A stretch of 64,000 nucleotides of DNA, from NCBI GenBank assembly GCA_029570205.1, contig JAKQSI010000114.1, positions 39,939 through 103,938 of the forward strand. Reading direction: 5' to 3'. How positions within the stretch are numbered: position 1 is the stretch's first letter; every line of letters begins with the position of its first letter. The notes beneath the pieces are model-generated. The model was given only the letters and a program-made list of their open reading frames with translations, was not told the origin of the DNA and made no database searches. Origin of the DNA: Candidatus Omnitrophota bacterium. Its GTDB lineage: Bacteria; Hinthialibacterota; Hinthialibacteria; Hinthialibacterales; JAKPRU01. Both the position numbers and the translations under genes were made by a program. Shown here one piece after another: positions 9,626 through 19,073 of the stretch.

Positions 9626-10810
9626 TTACGTTCCCTCATCCCGGCGCTCTGCTGGTGGGAGAGAGGGAGATTTGAGATACCTTTCGAACAGCTCCCAAGT
9701 CCGCAATGCAGTCTGCTCCCATGAAAACAAGCGTACACGGCTGTAACCCCGCGCGCGATATTCCAGACGAAGGTTTTCATTTTCCAGGAGGCGAAATACC
9801 CATTCGGAGATGGCCTCCGTATCCTGGGGTGGCAAACAAACCGCCGCATCTCCTGCCACCTCCGGCAGAGATCCCGCATTCGATGTTACCACTGGAACCC
9901 CGCAGGCCATCGCCTCCAGAACCGGTAATCCGAATCCCTCATAAAGACTCGGAAACAGAAACACGGGGGCATTGCGATAGAGTGTCCGCAAAACGATATC
10001 ATCCGCATCCTCAATCCAACGGATACAATCGGAGCGGCGGCGAATTCTCTGGACAATTTTATCACACAGCCAACCGGACATTCCGGCGATCACCAGGCGC
10101 AGATCCGGCCGTTTTTCTCTCAATCGATCCAGCACGTCAAGAATTGTCCGGTAATTCTTGCGGGGTTCGAGTGTGCCGACAGCAAGCAGATACCCCGGAT
10201 TCAATCCAAGGCTGTGTAAAATTTGTTCCTCTTCTTCAGCGGACGGTTCCTCCTGGAAAAACGGATCGACCGCTTCGGGGATGACCATGATCCGTTCGGG
10301 GTTCGCTCCCAGGAGTTCCACCGCGTCCCGGTGTGTAGACTCGGAGACCGCGATGAGAGCATCGGCTTTCCGAACAGCCCGGCGAAGCGCTGCTTCCCAG
10401 TACCAGCGGTATTTTGCCGGTTGAATTTCGGGATATCTCAAAAATCCCAAATCGTGCAGGGTCACGATTCTGGGGACTTTCAGAAATCTCGGAACGACGG
10501 TCAGCGGCGAGAAAAACAGATTCAAATTCATTCGCGATGCGCCGATAGGAAGGAGAATATGATCCCACACAGGCCGGGCGACCATCGCCGAAGAACATGG
10601 CAAGACGACACTGGAAACCCGCGCCTCTCCTCCAAGTTCCGCCAGAGTGGAAGGCTCTATGCAGCGATGGGTGAATAGCGTCAGTCGGAAATCCTCCCGG
10701 TACCGCAGTAGAAACCGAAGCAGAAGCCGAGTATACACCGCAACACCCGTGTGACGTTCCGCCAATACGCGCCCATCTACACCGATATGAAAAACCCCGC
10801 GCTCCGTCAC
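9626..10810 (-). CDS. Glycosyltransferase family 4
   Basis: 394 residues beginning MTERGVFHIGVDGR. An N-terminal Rossmann lobe (GVAVYTRLLLRFLL) is followed by the GT4 C-terminal lobe with LAVGTLEPRKN at about 210 and the donor-binding EGFGLPVLEAMACGVPVV, which carries the E-x7-E pair, and then SLPEVAGDAA. The fold transfers an alpha-linked hexose from a nucleotide sugar, probably to a surface glycan or lipid-linked acceptor on the inner face of the membrane. It lies head-of-row before SNF2 and SWIM with a short gap, but a functional link to them is not evident. Donor and acceptor cannot be predicted. Confidence 0.88.
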   Translation of the reverse strand: MTERGVFHIGVDGRVLAERHTGVAVYTRLLLRFLLRYREDFRLTLFTHRCIEPSTLAELGGEARVSSVVLPCSSAMVARPVWDHILLPIGASRMNLNLFFSPLTVVPRFLKVPRIVTLHDLGFLRYPEIQPAKYRWYWEAALRRAVRKADALIAVSESTHRDAVELLGANPERIMVIPEAVDPFFQEEPSAEEEEQILHSLGLNPGYLLAVGTLEPRKNYRTILDVLDRLREKRPDLRLVIAGMSGWLCDKIVQRIRRRSDCIRWIEDADDIVLRTLYRNAPVFLFPSLYEGFGLPVLEAMACGVPVVTSNAGSLPEVAGDAAVCLPPQDTEAISEWVFRLLENENLRLEYRARGYSRVRLFSWEQTALRTWELFERYLKSPSLPPAERRDEGT

Positions 10811-10907
10811 CGTGATTCCTTACAGACGTTGATTTCACTGAGAAGGTACTTTACGATTTTAGCGAAAGCCGTGCAGGTTGGCTTGACCCGATGAATGGAG
10901 AACTCTC

Positions 10908-11072
10908 GTGAATCCCGAAGAAGAAATCCGTCCTTCCGAAGAAATCCCCCAAGAAACCGATCAGTCCGAGCCGGAACCGTTCGGCTGGGAGTTCCATAAA
11001 GGGCCGCTGCTGATCGCTGTCATTTTGACAGTGGTTTTTTACGCCTTTGTGTTTTTCTTCGTCAATTTCTAA
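10908..11072 (+). CDS. 54-residue single-pass membrane protein
   Basis: A short frame starts GTG at 10908, seven bases after GGAG, and ends TAA at 11070-11072. The first 27 residues are acidic and proline-rich (NPEEEIRPSEEIPQE). A WEFHKGP motif follows, then a hydrophobic helix of about 19 residues and FFVNF at the end. The orientation is probably N-in by its acidic tail, but this is unsure. Its stop overlaps that of the convergent membrane gene by three bases. I do not recognise the family. Small proteins with this shape often accompany respiratory or transport complexes, but no such complex is adjacent. The good ribosome site and clean amphipathic layout argue that it is real. Confidence 0.5.
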   Translation: MNPEEEIRPSEEIPQETDQSEPEPFGWEFHKGPLLIAVILTVVFYAFVFFFVNF

Positions 11073-11503
11073 GCGTAAGTTCCGCTTAAACAAAACACTT
11101 GCGCCGGCAGTTCCACCGAGCGATGCTGCGGCATCGGCGCCGCTGAAATAACCAGGATCCAACTGACCGCAATCATTGCAATGCCGAACACACGGATTTT
11201 CCAATCCTCCGCCAGAATAAAAACCTTCAAAGCCTGTAGTCCTGCCGCCGGCGCAACCAGGGCAATTGACCCGGTAATACACATAAGGAGGGAAAAACCG
11301 GTATTTACCGCAATGCAGGTTCCGTACTCACGCGCACACCAGCAGAACAGCCCCAACAGGATCAATCCCTTCGCCAGGACCCGAACTTTGTGCCGGCAAT
11401 GATTGATCCAGGCAAACTCCCGGATTATCTCCGGCCAGACAAGGGAAAAAATCCCGATCGTGAATAGAAAAGAACACGGGATCAGATAAATATCCGTGAG
11501 CAT
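11069..11503 (-). CDS. Four-helix integral membrane protein of unknown function
   Basis: 144 residues from an ATG at 11503, preceded by CGGGAGG. A longer frame to 11629 would overlap the thioredoxin gene and adds a non-hydrophobic leader, so it was rejected. Four hydrophobic segments are visible: about 1-25, 45-60, 66-90 and 100-122. They are joined by basic loops (NHCRHKVR, EDWKIR), so most positive charge probably faces the cytoplasm. Several cysteines (CWCAREYGTC) fall in or near the second helix. The gene follows trxA by 62 bases on the same strand. That may be only position, although the cysteine pair would suit a redox-active membrane protein. No family was recognised. Confidence 0.6.
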   Translation of the reverse strand: MLTDIYLIPCSFLFTIGIFSLVWPEIIREFAWINHCRHKVRVLAKGLILLGLFCWCAREYGTCIAVNTGFSLLMCITGSIALVAPAAGLQALKVFILAEDWKIRVFGIAMIAVSWILVISAAPMPQHRSVELPAQVFCLSGTYA

Positions 11504-11565
11504 GATCGGATCGTGCGGCCTCCCGAAGACCGGCATATTCCGGCATCTACCCGATACCGGGCAGA

Positions 11566-11895
11566 TCACTGTGCCAACGCCTGCTCCAATCCCCGGGCGA
11601 GAACATCCTTGGGCGTAGACCCGACCCACTTGTTCACTTCTTTCCCCCCTTTGAAAATCACAATGGTCGGGACACTCATAATGCCGTACCTCACGGCCAG
11701 CTCCTGATTCTTATCCACATCGACTTTGGCGACTTTGGCCCGCCCGGCGAAATCTTGCGCAAGTTCGTCGATCAGGGGCGCCAGCCGCTGACAGGGACCG
11801 CACCACTCCGCGCTGAAATCCACCAGCACGGGAACCTTGGACCGAACCACTTCCTGCTCGAAATTACCGCCAAGAATATGAATGATCTCTGACAT
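11566..11895 (-). CDS. trxA: Thioredoxin
   Basis: 109 residues with the redox pair WCGPC at Cys32 and Cys35, the cis-proline loop MSVPT, the buried Asp in VLVDFSAEW and a normal length for thioredoxin. MSEIIHIL at 11895 is preceded by CAGGAGG eight bases upstream, so the longer frame to 12000 was rejected. Thioredoxin is the cytoplasmic protein-disulfide reductase, reduced by thioredoxin reductase, which is not in this window. It supplies electrons to peroxidases such as the thiol peroxidase at 55174-55689. All key residues are present. Confidence 0.96.
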   Translation of the reverse strand: MSEIIHILGGNFEQEVVRSKVPVLVDFSAEWCGPCQRLAPLIDELAQDFAGRAKVAKVDVDKNQELAVRYGIMSVPTIVIFKGGKEVNKWVGSTPKDVLARGLEQALAQ

Positions 11896-12347
11896 CCGTT
11901 CCTCCTGATGGGACTTATTTTGCTGTTCTGCTCGGATAAAGCCCATTCCCCGAAAAAAGTATAATGATCGGAACGGGGCCATACAAGCGAAGCGATTCAC
12001 AAGAGATTATCACAAATCGCAGCGCAGCCCCCGGGTTGAGATCGGTCCTCCGGCAGTAGCCAGTGTATAACGATCCTTAACAGTATTGGTCCGGGTGGAG
12101 TACATCGCGAACTGACCGGCGAGCCGGTCGTAAAGTGCATCGGCGGTCGGCGCAGGTTAACCGAGTCCAGATTCCACCGCTTGCGATCTGCGTTTCAACG
12201 CCGCCCCGGCGCCGGAAATAACCTTCCTGACCGCTCACCTGCTGTATTCACAGATGCAACCATTTGCTGAATTACAATTCCTCCTTTTCTCTGGTATAAC
12301 CGTCGGTATAACCATCACTAAGACTATCCCGTCAGAGGAATTGACCG
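11896..12347. other. Intergenic region without an assignable gene
   Basis: About 450 bases between divergent genes. Scans for tRNA-, RNase P- and tmRNA-like landmarks and for coding frames gave nothing convincing. The right end holds a tandem GGTATAACC (12292-12300 and 12304-12312) close to the next gene, and TTACAA-17-TATAAC could be a weak promoter. Confidence 0.4.
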
Positions 12348-15300
12348 ATGCGGTTATCGATTTCTTTTATCCGTGTTTTTTTCAACATTTTTCTTGTTTT
12401 ATCCTTTCTCGTATGTTCGTTTCCAACTCTCGCGGAGAATTACGATCCGGTGCGATGGATTACACGATACCGATTTGCCGAAATCCCCCGTGGAACCGCA
12501 ACGGTGGTCTCCGCTCATGCTTCTCTGCCGGATTTCGCCGTAATTCCCGCCGCGACAGGCATTCAGCTGGTCCGTGTTTCGATGGTCTTTCCTCCAGGGG
12601 CGTTTCATTCGGACTTGACCGTGAGGATTCCATCCGAACGAGGCGATATTTCTCCCGATGTCCGGGTCCTGACCTTCCATCCGGGAACTCCAAAATATGT
12701 GCGACGCGCCATTTTGACGTTCCTTTATGAATTCGAAACGAGAGAGTCTGTCTCTTTTCAACCGACTCTGTCGGTTCCAGGACCGGATTGCGTACAAACC
12801 GGAGAGGCGATTGAACCTGGCGAGGACGGCGCAATCGAGATTTCGTGCGGCAAATCTCTGCTGCGTGTTCATGGAGGGAAAATCACCGGAGTTTCTGAGG
12901 ATGGTTCGGAGTGGACCGCAGAGTTGCTCGCCCCGGCCTGCTCCTGGCCGGAACAGCCTGTTGTGGAAACGGTGGAACGCGGCAGGAACTACACGTGGAT
13001 TCGTATCTTTATTCCCGATCCGCAATGGCCTCGGATACTGGAAATCCGAATGGACTCACTGGGTTCCGTCGCTGTCATCGCGCACTTGCAGCGAATGGCC
13101 GAACAGGATGGCTTTGCGCCGGATTACAGCTGGCGCATTTCCGGCCTGAAAACAACTTGTTTTCGTATCGACGGGAGGAGTCTCTGTTCTCATGAGGAAA
13201 TCAAGCATTCTTTCGACACGGGAAAGTCGGTTCTTGTAGAAACAACGGGGCCGAATATCGTTTTCCCGCAGGCCCACCATCTCCGACGGGGGGCTGTCAC
13301 GGCAAACATGGGGCCGGGAGCGAACGACATTCTTTACACGCGGTGTTTGGAAACAGACAAAGTTCCTCATCAGCCTTATGCTTGGCGCCGTGCGGCTTTT
13401 GTAATTTGCGGTCCCGGGCAGGCTCCCTGGAATGCACTGTTCGAGCCGCCTCACCGGATTTCGATCAATCCCGACGTGTACGATTCTCTCTACAGGTTTG
13501 GATCGGGGGCGGACCTTGCGCAATGGCCTCTGCTGGAGGATCTGAGCCGGTATCATCGTGACGCGGTCGTGCGGTCTATGCTGGAAGGCGACGACTTCGG
13601 AAATGTAACCACCTTTAATGACAGCGGACCGCCGGGCGTTTTCGGTATGAACCGCCTCAATCATTGCCCACCTGTTTTCCATACGTACTACCGGACCGGC
13701 GATGAACGGTTACGCTCCACAGCCTTGCATTGGTGCGACAATTTCTACGATCTAAGTGTCTGGTGGGGGGAGGACGAAGGATTCGGCGGCACGCGATATG
13801 TCAACGCGGTTCTTGCCGGGCAAGACGAACACAAAGAGGATAAGAGTTTCATGTGGCGGACAAATTTCGCCTCGAATTTCTGTACAAAAGGCTATGATTC
13901 CTTCTTTTATGCCTATGAAGAGACAGGCGATCCCCGCATGGCCGTTGCCCTGCAGGCCCAACTGAAATACGCCGATGAAGCGGTTCATACGGATCAGGGC
14001 GAATGCCGCAATATCGGGGATGTGCTCGATTCCGTCCGTATGGCGAGATTCACGGGGGAAGACCATTACCTGCAAAAGGGACTGGAACTGTTTCGCGAAT
14101 TGAGGACAAAACTGGGATCGGATCACCTGTTCAGTCAGAGTGGGCGCCCAATCCTTCCCGAACTCCCTTTTATCAATGAGGATCAAATCGGCCTCCGGAA
14201 CCCGTTTGCGAAACCCTACATTATCGGTTATGCGTTGGCCGGATTGCCCGCTCTTGCGGAAATGTGTCCGCAAGAGACTCATTTGAGGGAGACAATTCGG
14301 GCGGTGGCCGATTTTCTGGCAGAATCGCAGGATCCGCTTGGCGCGTGGCGCTATCCGCATCCGTGCTCTACGTTACTGCTCTTTTCCCAGGGATTGGAGC
14401 ATTCGGCGCAAATCTGTAATGCAGCGGAGTATTTGGAAGCGCAGGGGGAACCGATTGAAAATCTGCTGAATGCCGTCGAGCGTCAACTGCGTTCCCGCAT
14501 TCTGATCTGGCGAAAGACCGGTCATAGTTTCTATTCCCTGAACGGATGGGAGTTTGCCGCCGGAATCGCCAAGACAAATGACGACATCAATACAATGTAC
14601 GCGAAACCTGAAGGCCGTGATTCTTCACGGGATTATGCGGAGGGTGAAATCAGTATCGGCACGGCTCCGCCGGAAGGGCTGGTTTATTTCAACCGCGTCC
14701 TCGATTTCTATCTGCGTCATCGGCCTGCGGAACGGTTATTTCATGTCCCTCCTCAATTGAAGACTATTTTGGATCGTCTAGTGGATCGACGTATTCGCCT
14801 TGTGCCGCAAGAATCGGGGGCTTTCCTGCGTGTCGAGAGATCGGAGTCGCCCGATGTGGGATTTCTGCTCCGGGCGCCCGAATGGACCGCATTCCCGAAA
14901 ATGGGATCCGGCCCAGAGGAACTCGGCGGAATGAAGATCGACTGGAAAACGGACCCGGAAGCAGGAACAGTTTTTTACCATCTGGACCGCCCCGAAGCCA
15001 CTTTTTCGGCTTCCTTTATTCCCGGCCTGGAAACGGTGGATTGTGTCTATACCGTATGGCCGAAGCCGGGTGCGCAGATACCTGAACGAGGCGCATTGGG
15101 ACCTTGCCTGCAACTCAAGAACGGTGTTTTCGGGGGAGATGATTTGGATTGGATGGCTCGTATCCATTATCTTTCCCGCAATGAATGGGTCTCGCTGGGA
15201 ACGGTGGCGGAGGGAAACAACCAAAACGTATTGTTTCTTCCGGGAGAGAATTTCCGGAAAATGGCCGGACCGATGACCGAATCCGAATGGCACACCATCC

Positions 15301-16694
15301 GGCAACGACTGCCCGACTTTCCGTTAATTGCTGCAATCAGTAGAGACGGTGTATGGATTGCCGCCACCGCCGCCGAATTCTGCAGTTCGATCTGTAGCAA
15401 CGCCGATCCCTCGCAGCGTTGTATTTATTCTCAGGGAGTATTTCCACTATATCGGGATAATTCCAGTACGCTCCGGGTTAAGATTTACCTCTTTCGTGGT
15501 GATAGGAATGATCTTGGTCGGCGGTATTTTCAGGATGTAGAGACCTGGAAACGGTCCTGTGCCCACCCGGTTCAGGGGAATCCCGATTACTGTCGCGACG
15601 GCATTGTGCACGATCTTCCGAACTTCCAGGATGCCCAGCTATCCAGGCTCGCTTTTCCTTTGGCCTTTGATCCGAAACGGTATCAGGATTTTGCAGAGTG
15701 GCGTTCCCAGGCGAGGAAACGCTACCTGGATTCGCTTCTTCCCGCGCTGCCGGCTGCCCCGTTTGAGCCGACTGTGATCGCACGCGAGAGACGAGATGGA
15801 TATGAGGCACGAAAAATTGCCCTCAATATCTCCGCCGATAGCCGAATTCCCGCCTACTTGCTCGTCCCCGATGGGGATGGGCCCTTTCCGGCCGTGATCG
15901 CTTTGCACGATCACGGGGCGCATTTTTCCATCGGAAAAGAAAAAGTGGTTCGACCGTTTGCCGAACCGAAAGTGAGGCTCAATGACGCGCAGGAATGGGT
16001 GGATAAGTATTATGAGGGACGGTACACCGGAGATGAACTGGCGAAACGGGGATATGTCGTGTTTTCCATGGATGCGTTGTTCTGGGGGGACCGTGGACGT
16101 CGTGAAGGTGTGGAATATGAGGCCCAACAGGCCCTCGCCGCCAATCTGTATCAGATCGGGCTGTCTTGGGCCGGTACGATTATCTGGGATGATATACGGA
16201 GTGCGGAATTTGTCGCGGGTCTGCCGGAAGTTGATCCGGATCGCATTGCAGCGGTCGGATTGTCTATGGGTTCTAATCGTGCCTGGCATCTGACTGCCGC
16301 GACGGACCGTGTTTGTATGGGGGCCGCCATCTGCTGGATGGGTACAACGGAGGTTTTGACTCAGCCGGGTAATAATCAAACCCTGGGATATTCCGCTTTT
16401 TCCATGCTGCATCCCGGTCTCCGGCTCACGTTGGACTATCCTCATGTTGCCTCCATCGCCTGCCCGAAACCGATGCTGTTCTTTAACGGGGAGCAGGACG
16501 GGCTGTTTCCAATTCCCGGTGTTGAGGCGGCTTACAAGATCATGCGGGCGGTGTGGGAATCACAAAACGCCGGGGATCGCCTGGTCACAAAAGTCTGGCC
16601 GGTTCCGCATTTGTTCAATCGCGAAATGCAGGAGGAGGTATTTGCCTGGTTCGACCGATATCTTCTGAAATCATCGCCATCCATGTCCGAATGA
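12348..16694 (+). CDS. 1448-residue secreted multidomain protein with C-terminal esterase domain
   Basis: The start at 12348 follows GAGG by nine bases and opens a 29-residue signal peptide. Residues of about 35-330 look like a beta domain whose FPPGAF...VRVLTFHPGTPKYVRRAILTF resembles the N-terminus of PcRGLX/YetA-type exo-rhamnogalacturonan lyases. About 340-740 is alpha-helical with repeated YYRTGDERLR and YEETGDPRMA units, as in an alpha/alpha toroid. About 760-1050 is beta-rich. The last 330 residues are an alpha/beta hydrolase related to the protein at 4032: Ser1306 in GLSMGSN, Asp1384 in NGEQDGLFP, His1421 in VPHLFNREMQ. A two-activity enzyme that removes ester groups and cleaves an acidic glycan fits the layout. 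The lyase assignment is tentative; the esterase part is well supported. Confidence 0.75.
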   Translation: MRLSISFIRVFFNIFLVLSFLVCSFPTLAENYDPVRWITRYRFAEIPRGTATVVSAHASLPDFAVIPAATGIQLVRVSMVFPPGAFHSDLTVRIPSERGDISPDVRVLTFHPGTPKYVRRAILTFLYEFETRESVSFQPTLSVPGPDCVQTGEAIEPGEDGAIEISCGKSLLRVHGGKITGVSEDGSEWTAELLAPACSWPEQPVVETVERGRNYTWIRIFIPDPQWPRILEIRMDSLGSVAVIAHLQRMAEQDGFAPDYSWRISGLKTTCFRIDGRSLCSHEEIKHSFDTGKSVLVETTGPNIVFPQAHHLRRGAVTANMGPGANDILYTRCLETDKVPHQPYAWRRAAFVICGPGQAPWNALFEPPHRISINPDVYDSLYRFGSGADLAQWPLLEDLSRYHRDAVVRSMLEGDDFGNVTTFNDSGPPGVFGMNRLNHCPPVFHTYYRTGDERLRSTALHWCDNFYDLSVWWGEDEGFGGTRYVNAVLAGQDEHKEDKSFMWRTNFASNFCTKGYDSFFYAYEETGDPRMAVALQAQLKYADEAVHTDQGECRNIGDVLDSVRMARFTGEDHYLQKGLELFRELRTKLGSDHLFSQSGRPILPELPFINEDQIGLRNPFAKPYIIGYALAGLPALAEMCPQETHLRETIRAVADFLAESQDPLGAWRYPHPCSTLLLFSQGLEHSAQICNAAEYLEAQGEPIENLLNAVERQLRSRILIWRKTGHSFYSLNGWEFAAGIAKTNDDINTMYAKPEGRDSSRDYAEGEISIGTAPPEGLVYFNRVLDFYLRHRPAERLFHVPPQLKTILDRLVDRRIRLVPQESGAFLRVERSESPDVGFLLRAPEWTAFPKMGSGPEELGGMKIDWKTDPEAGTVFYHLDRPEATFSASFIPGLETVDCVYTVWPKPGAQIPERGALGPCLQLKNGVFGGDDLDWMARIHYLSRNEWVSLGTVAEGNNQNVLFLPGENFRKMAGPMTESEWHTIRQRLPDFPLIAAISRDGVWIAATAAEFCSSICSNADPSQRCIYSQGVFPLYRDNSSTLRVKIYLFRGDRNDLGRRYFQDVETWKRSCAHPVQGNPDYCRDGIVHDLPNFQDAQLSRLAFPLAFDPKRYQDFAEWRSQARKRYLDSLLPALPAAPFEPTVIARERRDGYEARKIALNISADSRIPAYLLVPDGDGPFPAVIALHDHGAHFSIGKEKVVRPFAEPKVRLNDAQEWVDKYYEGRYTGDELAKRGYVVFSMDALFWGDRGRREGVEYEAQQALAANLYQIGLSWAGTIIWDDIRSAEFVAGLPEVDPDRIAAVGLSMGSNRAWHLTAATDRVCMGAAICWMGTTEVLTQPGNNQTLGYSAFSMLHPGLRLTLDYPHVASIACPKPMLFFNGEQDGLFPIPGVEAAYKIMRAVWESQNAGDRLVTKVWPVPHLFNREMQEEVFAWFDRYLLKSSPSMSE

Positions 16695-16714
16695 ATCAGG
16701 AATCATAAACAGAT

Positions 16715-16753
16715 CGTCCCTGCTCCTGACGGGAACCGACAGGAGCAGGGACG
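16715..16753. terminator. Bidirectional hairpin terminator
   Basis: CGTCCCTGCTCCTG and CAGGAGCAGGGACG form a perfect 14-pair stem around an 11-base loop, between the convergent ends of the 12348 gene and the basic-protein gene. It could stop transcription from both sides, although neither side has a long T-run. Confidence 0.75.
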
Positions 16754-16794
16754 ACTAATTGACATCTCTCAGATTGAACTCTGAGACACCCGAC

Positions 16795-17460
16795 TTATTT
16801 CTCCTTTGCGGCAGCCTCGTGAGCGACTTTCCGGGCTGCGCGGCGGGCAGGAGTCTTCTTTCTCGCGCCGGTAGCACGTACTCTTCCGCCCCCCTGCGGG
16901 AGAATGGTGTCGATGAGTTTCTCACCGGCGGCATTGATGCGGAAACTGCCGCGCTCTTTGCCTTTGTCCAGGTAGCCAAGCCGACGGGTATTGTTGAGGG
17001 TCTGATTGGGGTTCTGGAATTTGCCCCGCCCGGATTCTTGAGCGGCCCTCTGTAAATCTTCCCCGTTAATATCGTCTTTCCGCTGTCCAGGCGGAGCGGC
17101 ATGACGGAAATAGTAAGCGACGGCGGCGGCGAATTGGACATCGCTTCGCGGTTTTTTCTGCGCCATGAAAGCCTGAATACTTCCAGGGACGCCGGTGACA
17201 GCCGGGGCCGGTGTCGCAGCGGCTACCGCGGCCGGCGCGGCCGCGGCCTTCCGCCCTTTCGCTCGTCGTTTCCGTCTACCACGACGACGAGCGGCTTTTG
17301 GTTCTGCGGCAGCCGCGCGGGCTGCCGCCTTGACTGGTTTGGCCAGGGCCAGGATCTCTTCCGCCCACCGCAAAAGCCTTGTTCGCACATCGTCATCAAA
17401 GGGACGAAGGGCATCTACCAACATTCGCAACGCATCGAATTCATCCGAGTGTTGAACCAT
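16795..17460 (-). CDS. Histone-H1-like basic protein with winged-helix-like core
   Basis: 221 residues. A short acidic-helical N-terminus (1-40) is followed by an alanine/lysine/arginine-rich stretch (about 43-85, with RRRGRRKRRAKGRK). A folded part of about 95-185 then ends in a turn typical of a winged helix (NPNQTLNNTRRLGYLDKGKERGSFRI), and a second KK/RR-rich tail closes the protein. The composition suggests nonspecific DNA binding, as in bacterial H1-like or nucleoid-associated proteins. The core has no recognisable family to me. GAGGTG stands seven bases before the ATG and a good promoter is at 17512-17540, so it is a single-gene unit closed by the 16715 hairpin. High and fairly constant expression is plausible but inferred. 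Confidence 0.65.
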   Translation of the reverse strand: MVQHSDEFDALRMLVDALRPFDDDVRTRLLRWAEEILALAKPVKAAARAAAAEPKAARRRGRRKRRAKGRKAAAAPAAVAAATPAPAVTGVPGSIQAFMAQKKPRSDVQFAAAVAYYFRHAAPPGQRKDDINGEDLQRAAQESGRGKFQNPNQTLNNTRRLGYLDKGKERGSFRINAAGEKLIDTILPQGGGRVRATGARKKTPARRAARKVAHEAAAKEK

Positions 17461-17511
17461 CGTGATTCACCTCATGATTAGAATTGTAACCCGCCGTAGT
17501 CTAAACCGGAA

Positions 17512-17540
17512 ATTCTAAAATGACAATACCTCTCCAACAA
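17512..17540 (-). promoter_or_regulatory. Sigma-70-type promoter for the basic protein
   Basis: On the minus strand TTGTTG (17535-17540), a 17-base spacer and TAGAAT (17512-17517) stand about 50 bases upstream of the ATG. Confidence 0.5.
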
Positions 17541-17586
17541 TTATTTTATCCGTTACAGATTTTCTTCGTAACCCGATAACAGACCG

Positions 17587-18705
17587 TTACCCAAACATCT
17601 GCCGAAATCGCTTTACCGTCGAATCGCCCGGATGATTGGGTAAATCGACCGGCGATTCCCAGTCCTCCGGCACATCCTCCAGCCGGACCGGTTCCCCGTT
17701 TTTCTCTAAAATAGACCTCCATCCGGCCAGAAAAACAGCGGTTTTCTCCATGATTTGCTCGAATGTCTGCGGCATTTCTCCATACAGCGCCATTCTATGG
17801 AAAACCCACAATGTGGGCGCCCAGATCTCTGTCTTTTCAAACGGGTAGCCGGTCCCTCGCAGAATACGAAATGTCTCTCCATCCGAATTCTCTTGGGTGT
17901 GAATCTGAACTACACCCCACGATCCACCAATTTGATGCAAGGTTCCATAAAATCTACGTCCTTCCAGGTCTCGATGCTCCAAAATCATCACTCCGGGCGG
18001 CTGCCACCAGTGTTCCGATCGGTAGGAAACCGAAACAACCGGATTCCCCGCTTCCACAATGGCCCGGCAAACCATGTAAATACCATGCACACCATGGGTC
18101 GGGTAATCATCGAACGAATTCACGGCATTGTAGCTGATGATTTTCCTGCCGGGGACCCAAATTCTTGCCCGATTGATCGCCTCGTTGTGTTCATGGCTGG
18201 AGGGAGCCAGGATGGTGGCCCCGTATCTCCGGGCTGTCTCGATCATCTTTTTCGCTTTATCGAGAGCATTGGAGAAAGGACGATTGATGAGGTTGGGTAG
18301 ACCGGCTTCCAAGTAAGGTTCGTGAAGAATGTGATTCCAGGGATGGTTGTAATAGCCTCCGGAGATTACCGCGTCCACTTTCCCGATCATCGCATCGAAA
18401 TGTTTTACCTTCTCGCAACGGTACATTTGCGCGAATTCATCGGCTTTTTCCGGCTCGATATCCCAGCAATGGGTAATTCGCATGTTGGTGAAAGGGATGT
18501 CCTGTTTTTCCGGACGCGGATTCAAAAGAGACGCCCACAGGTCCGGAAGATGGGAATAGGTTCCCACATTCAGGCATCCGATTCGTAAACATTCATTGGG
18601 ACTTCGATTTTCTGTTCTTACAGGCCGCGCAACACCAATAGCCACGCTTCCTGCTGCCGCCCCGGCGAGAAAACGACGACGGTTGTGGAGTTCGTTTTTG
18701 TTCAT
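17587..18705 (-). CDS. Tat-exported Gfo/Idh/MocA-type oxidoreductase
   Basis: 372 residues. The N-terminus NRRRFLAGAAAGSVAIGVA is a twin-arginine signal, so the protein is folded with its cofactor in the cytoplasm and exported. A degenerate Rossmann start (RIGCLNVGTYSH) and the order nucleotide domain (about 40-150) then alpha/beta substrate domain fit the Gfo/Idh/MocA group. The usual EKP is replaced by NRPFSNAL at about residue 148, so the catalytic lysine is absent or displaced. Exported members are often NAD(P)-retaining sugar oxidoreductases or glycosidase-like enzymes. Activity here is uncertain because of that change. It may instead bind a sugar without redox chemistry. Confidence 0.7.
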   Translation of the reverse strand: MNKNELHNRRRFLAGAAAGSVAIGVARPVRTENRSPNECLRIGCLNVGTYSHLPDLWASLLNPRPEKQDIPFTNMRITHCWDIEPEKADEFAQMYRCEKVKHFDAMIGKVDAVISGGYYNHPWNHILHEPYLEAGLPNLINRPFSNALDKAKKMIETARRYGATILAPSSHEHNEAINRARIWVPGRKIISYNAVNSFDDYPTHGVHGIYMVCRAIVEAGNPVVSVSYRSEHWWQPPGVMILEHRDLEGRRFYGTLHQIGGSWGVVQIHTQENSDGETFRILRGTGYPFEKTEIWAPTLWVFHRMALYGEMPQTFEQIMEKTAVFLAGWRSILEKNGEPVRLEDVPEDWESPVDLPNHPGDSTVKRFRQMFG

Positions 18706-19073
18706 GGATCAGGTACTTTTCCTTCTATGGGACTGTAATCCACTTGCCTGGGCTTCATTTCACCCCTCCATATCCTCCATAAAAGGTCCCCGGTAAAGTA
18801 GCGGTTACTATTTTCATACGGATTTCTATCGCATGAGCGTCATACAAGACAGGTCTGTTCCGACCCCAATCGGGTAATCCTATACAGTACAGGCGCAGGA
18901 TTCCGCTTTCGTTCGGAATGAAAAATCCGGACTTTGAGCGGGAGAGTAGCACAGATCGGGACGGGGAAAAACCCCCCGAATTGGCGCGATCCGGCCATTC
19001 AGCCGGTTGGGGCTGTGTTTCGCCCTATCCGTGCGACAATTTTTAATTGAAACCGGCGTCTGTGCCCTGTTTC

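Noticed and set aside
11996-12260. A structured RNA (RNase P, tmRNA or SRP) in the GC-rich gap before the 1448-residue gene
   Set aside because: None of the landmark helices or sequences of these RNAs were found on either strand.
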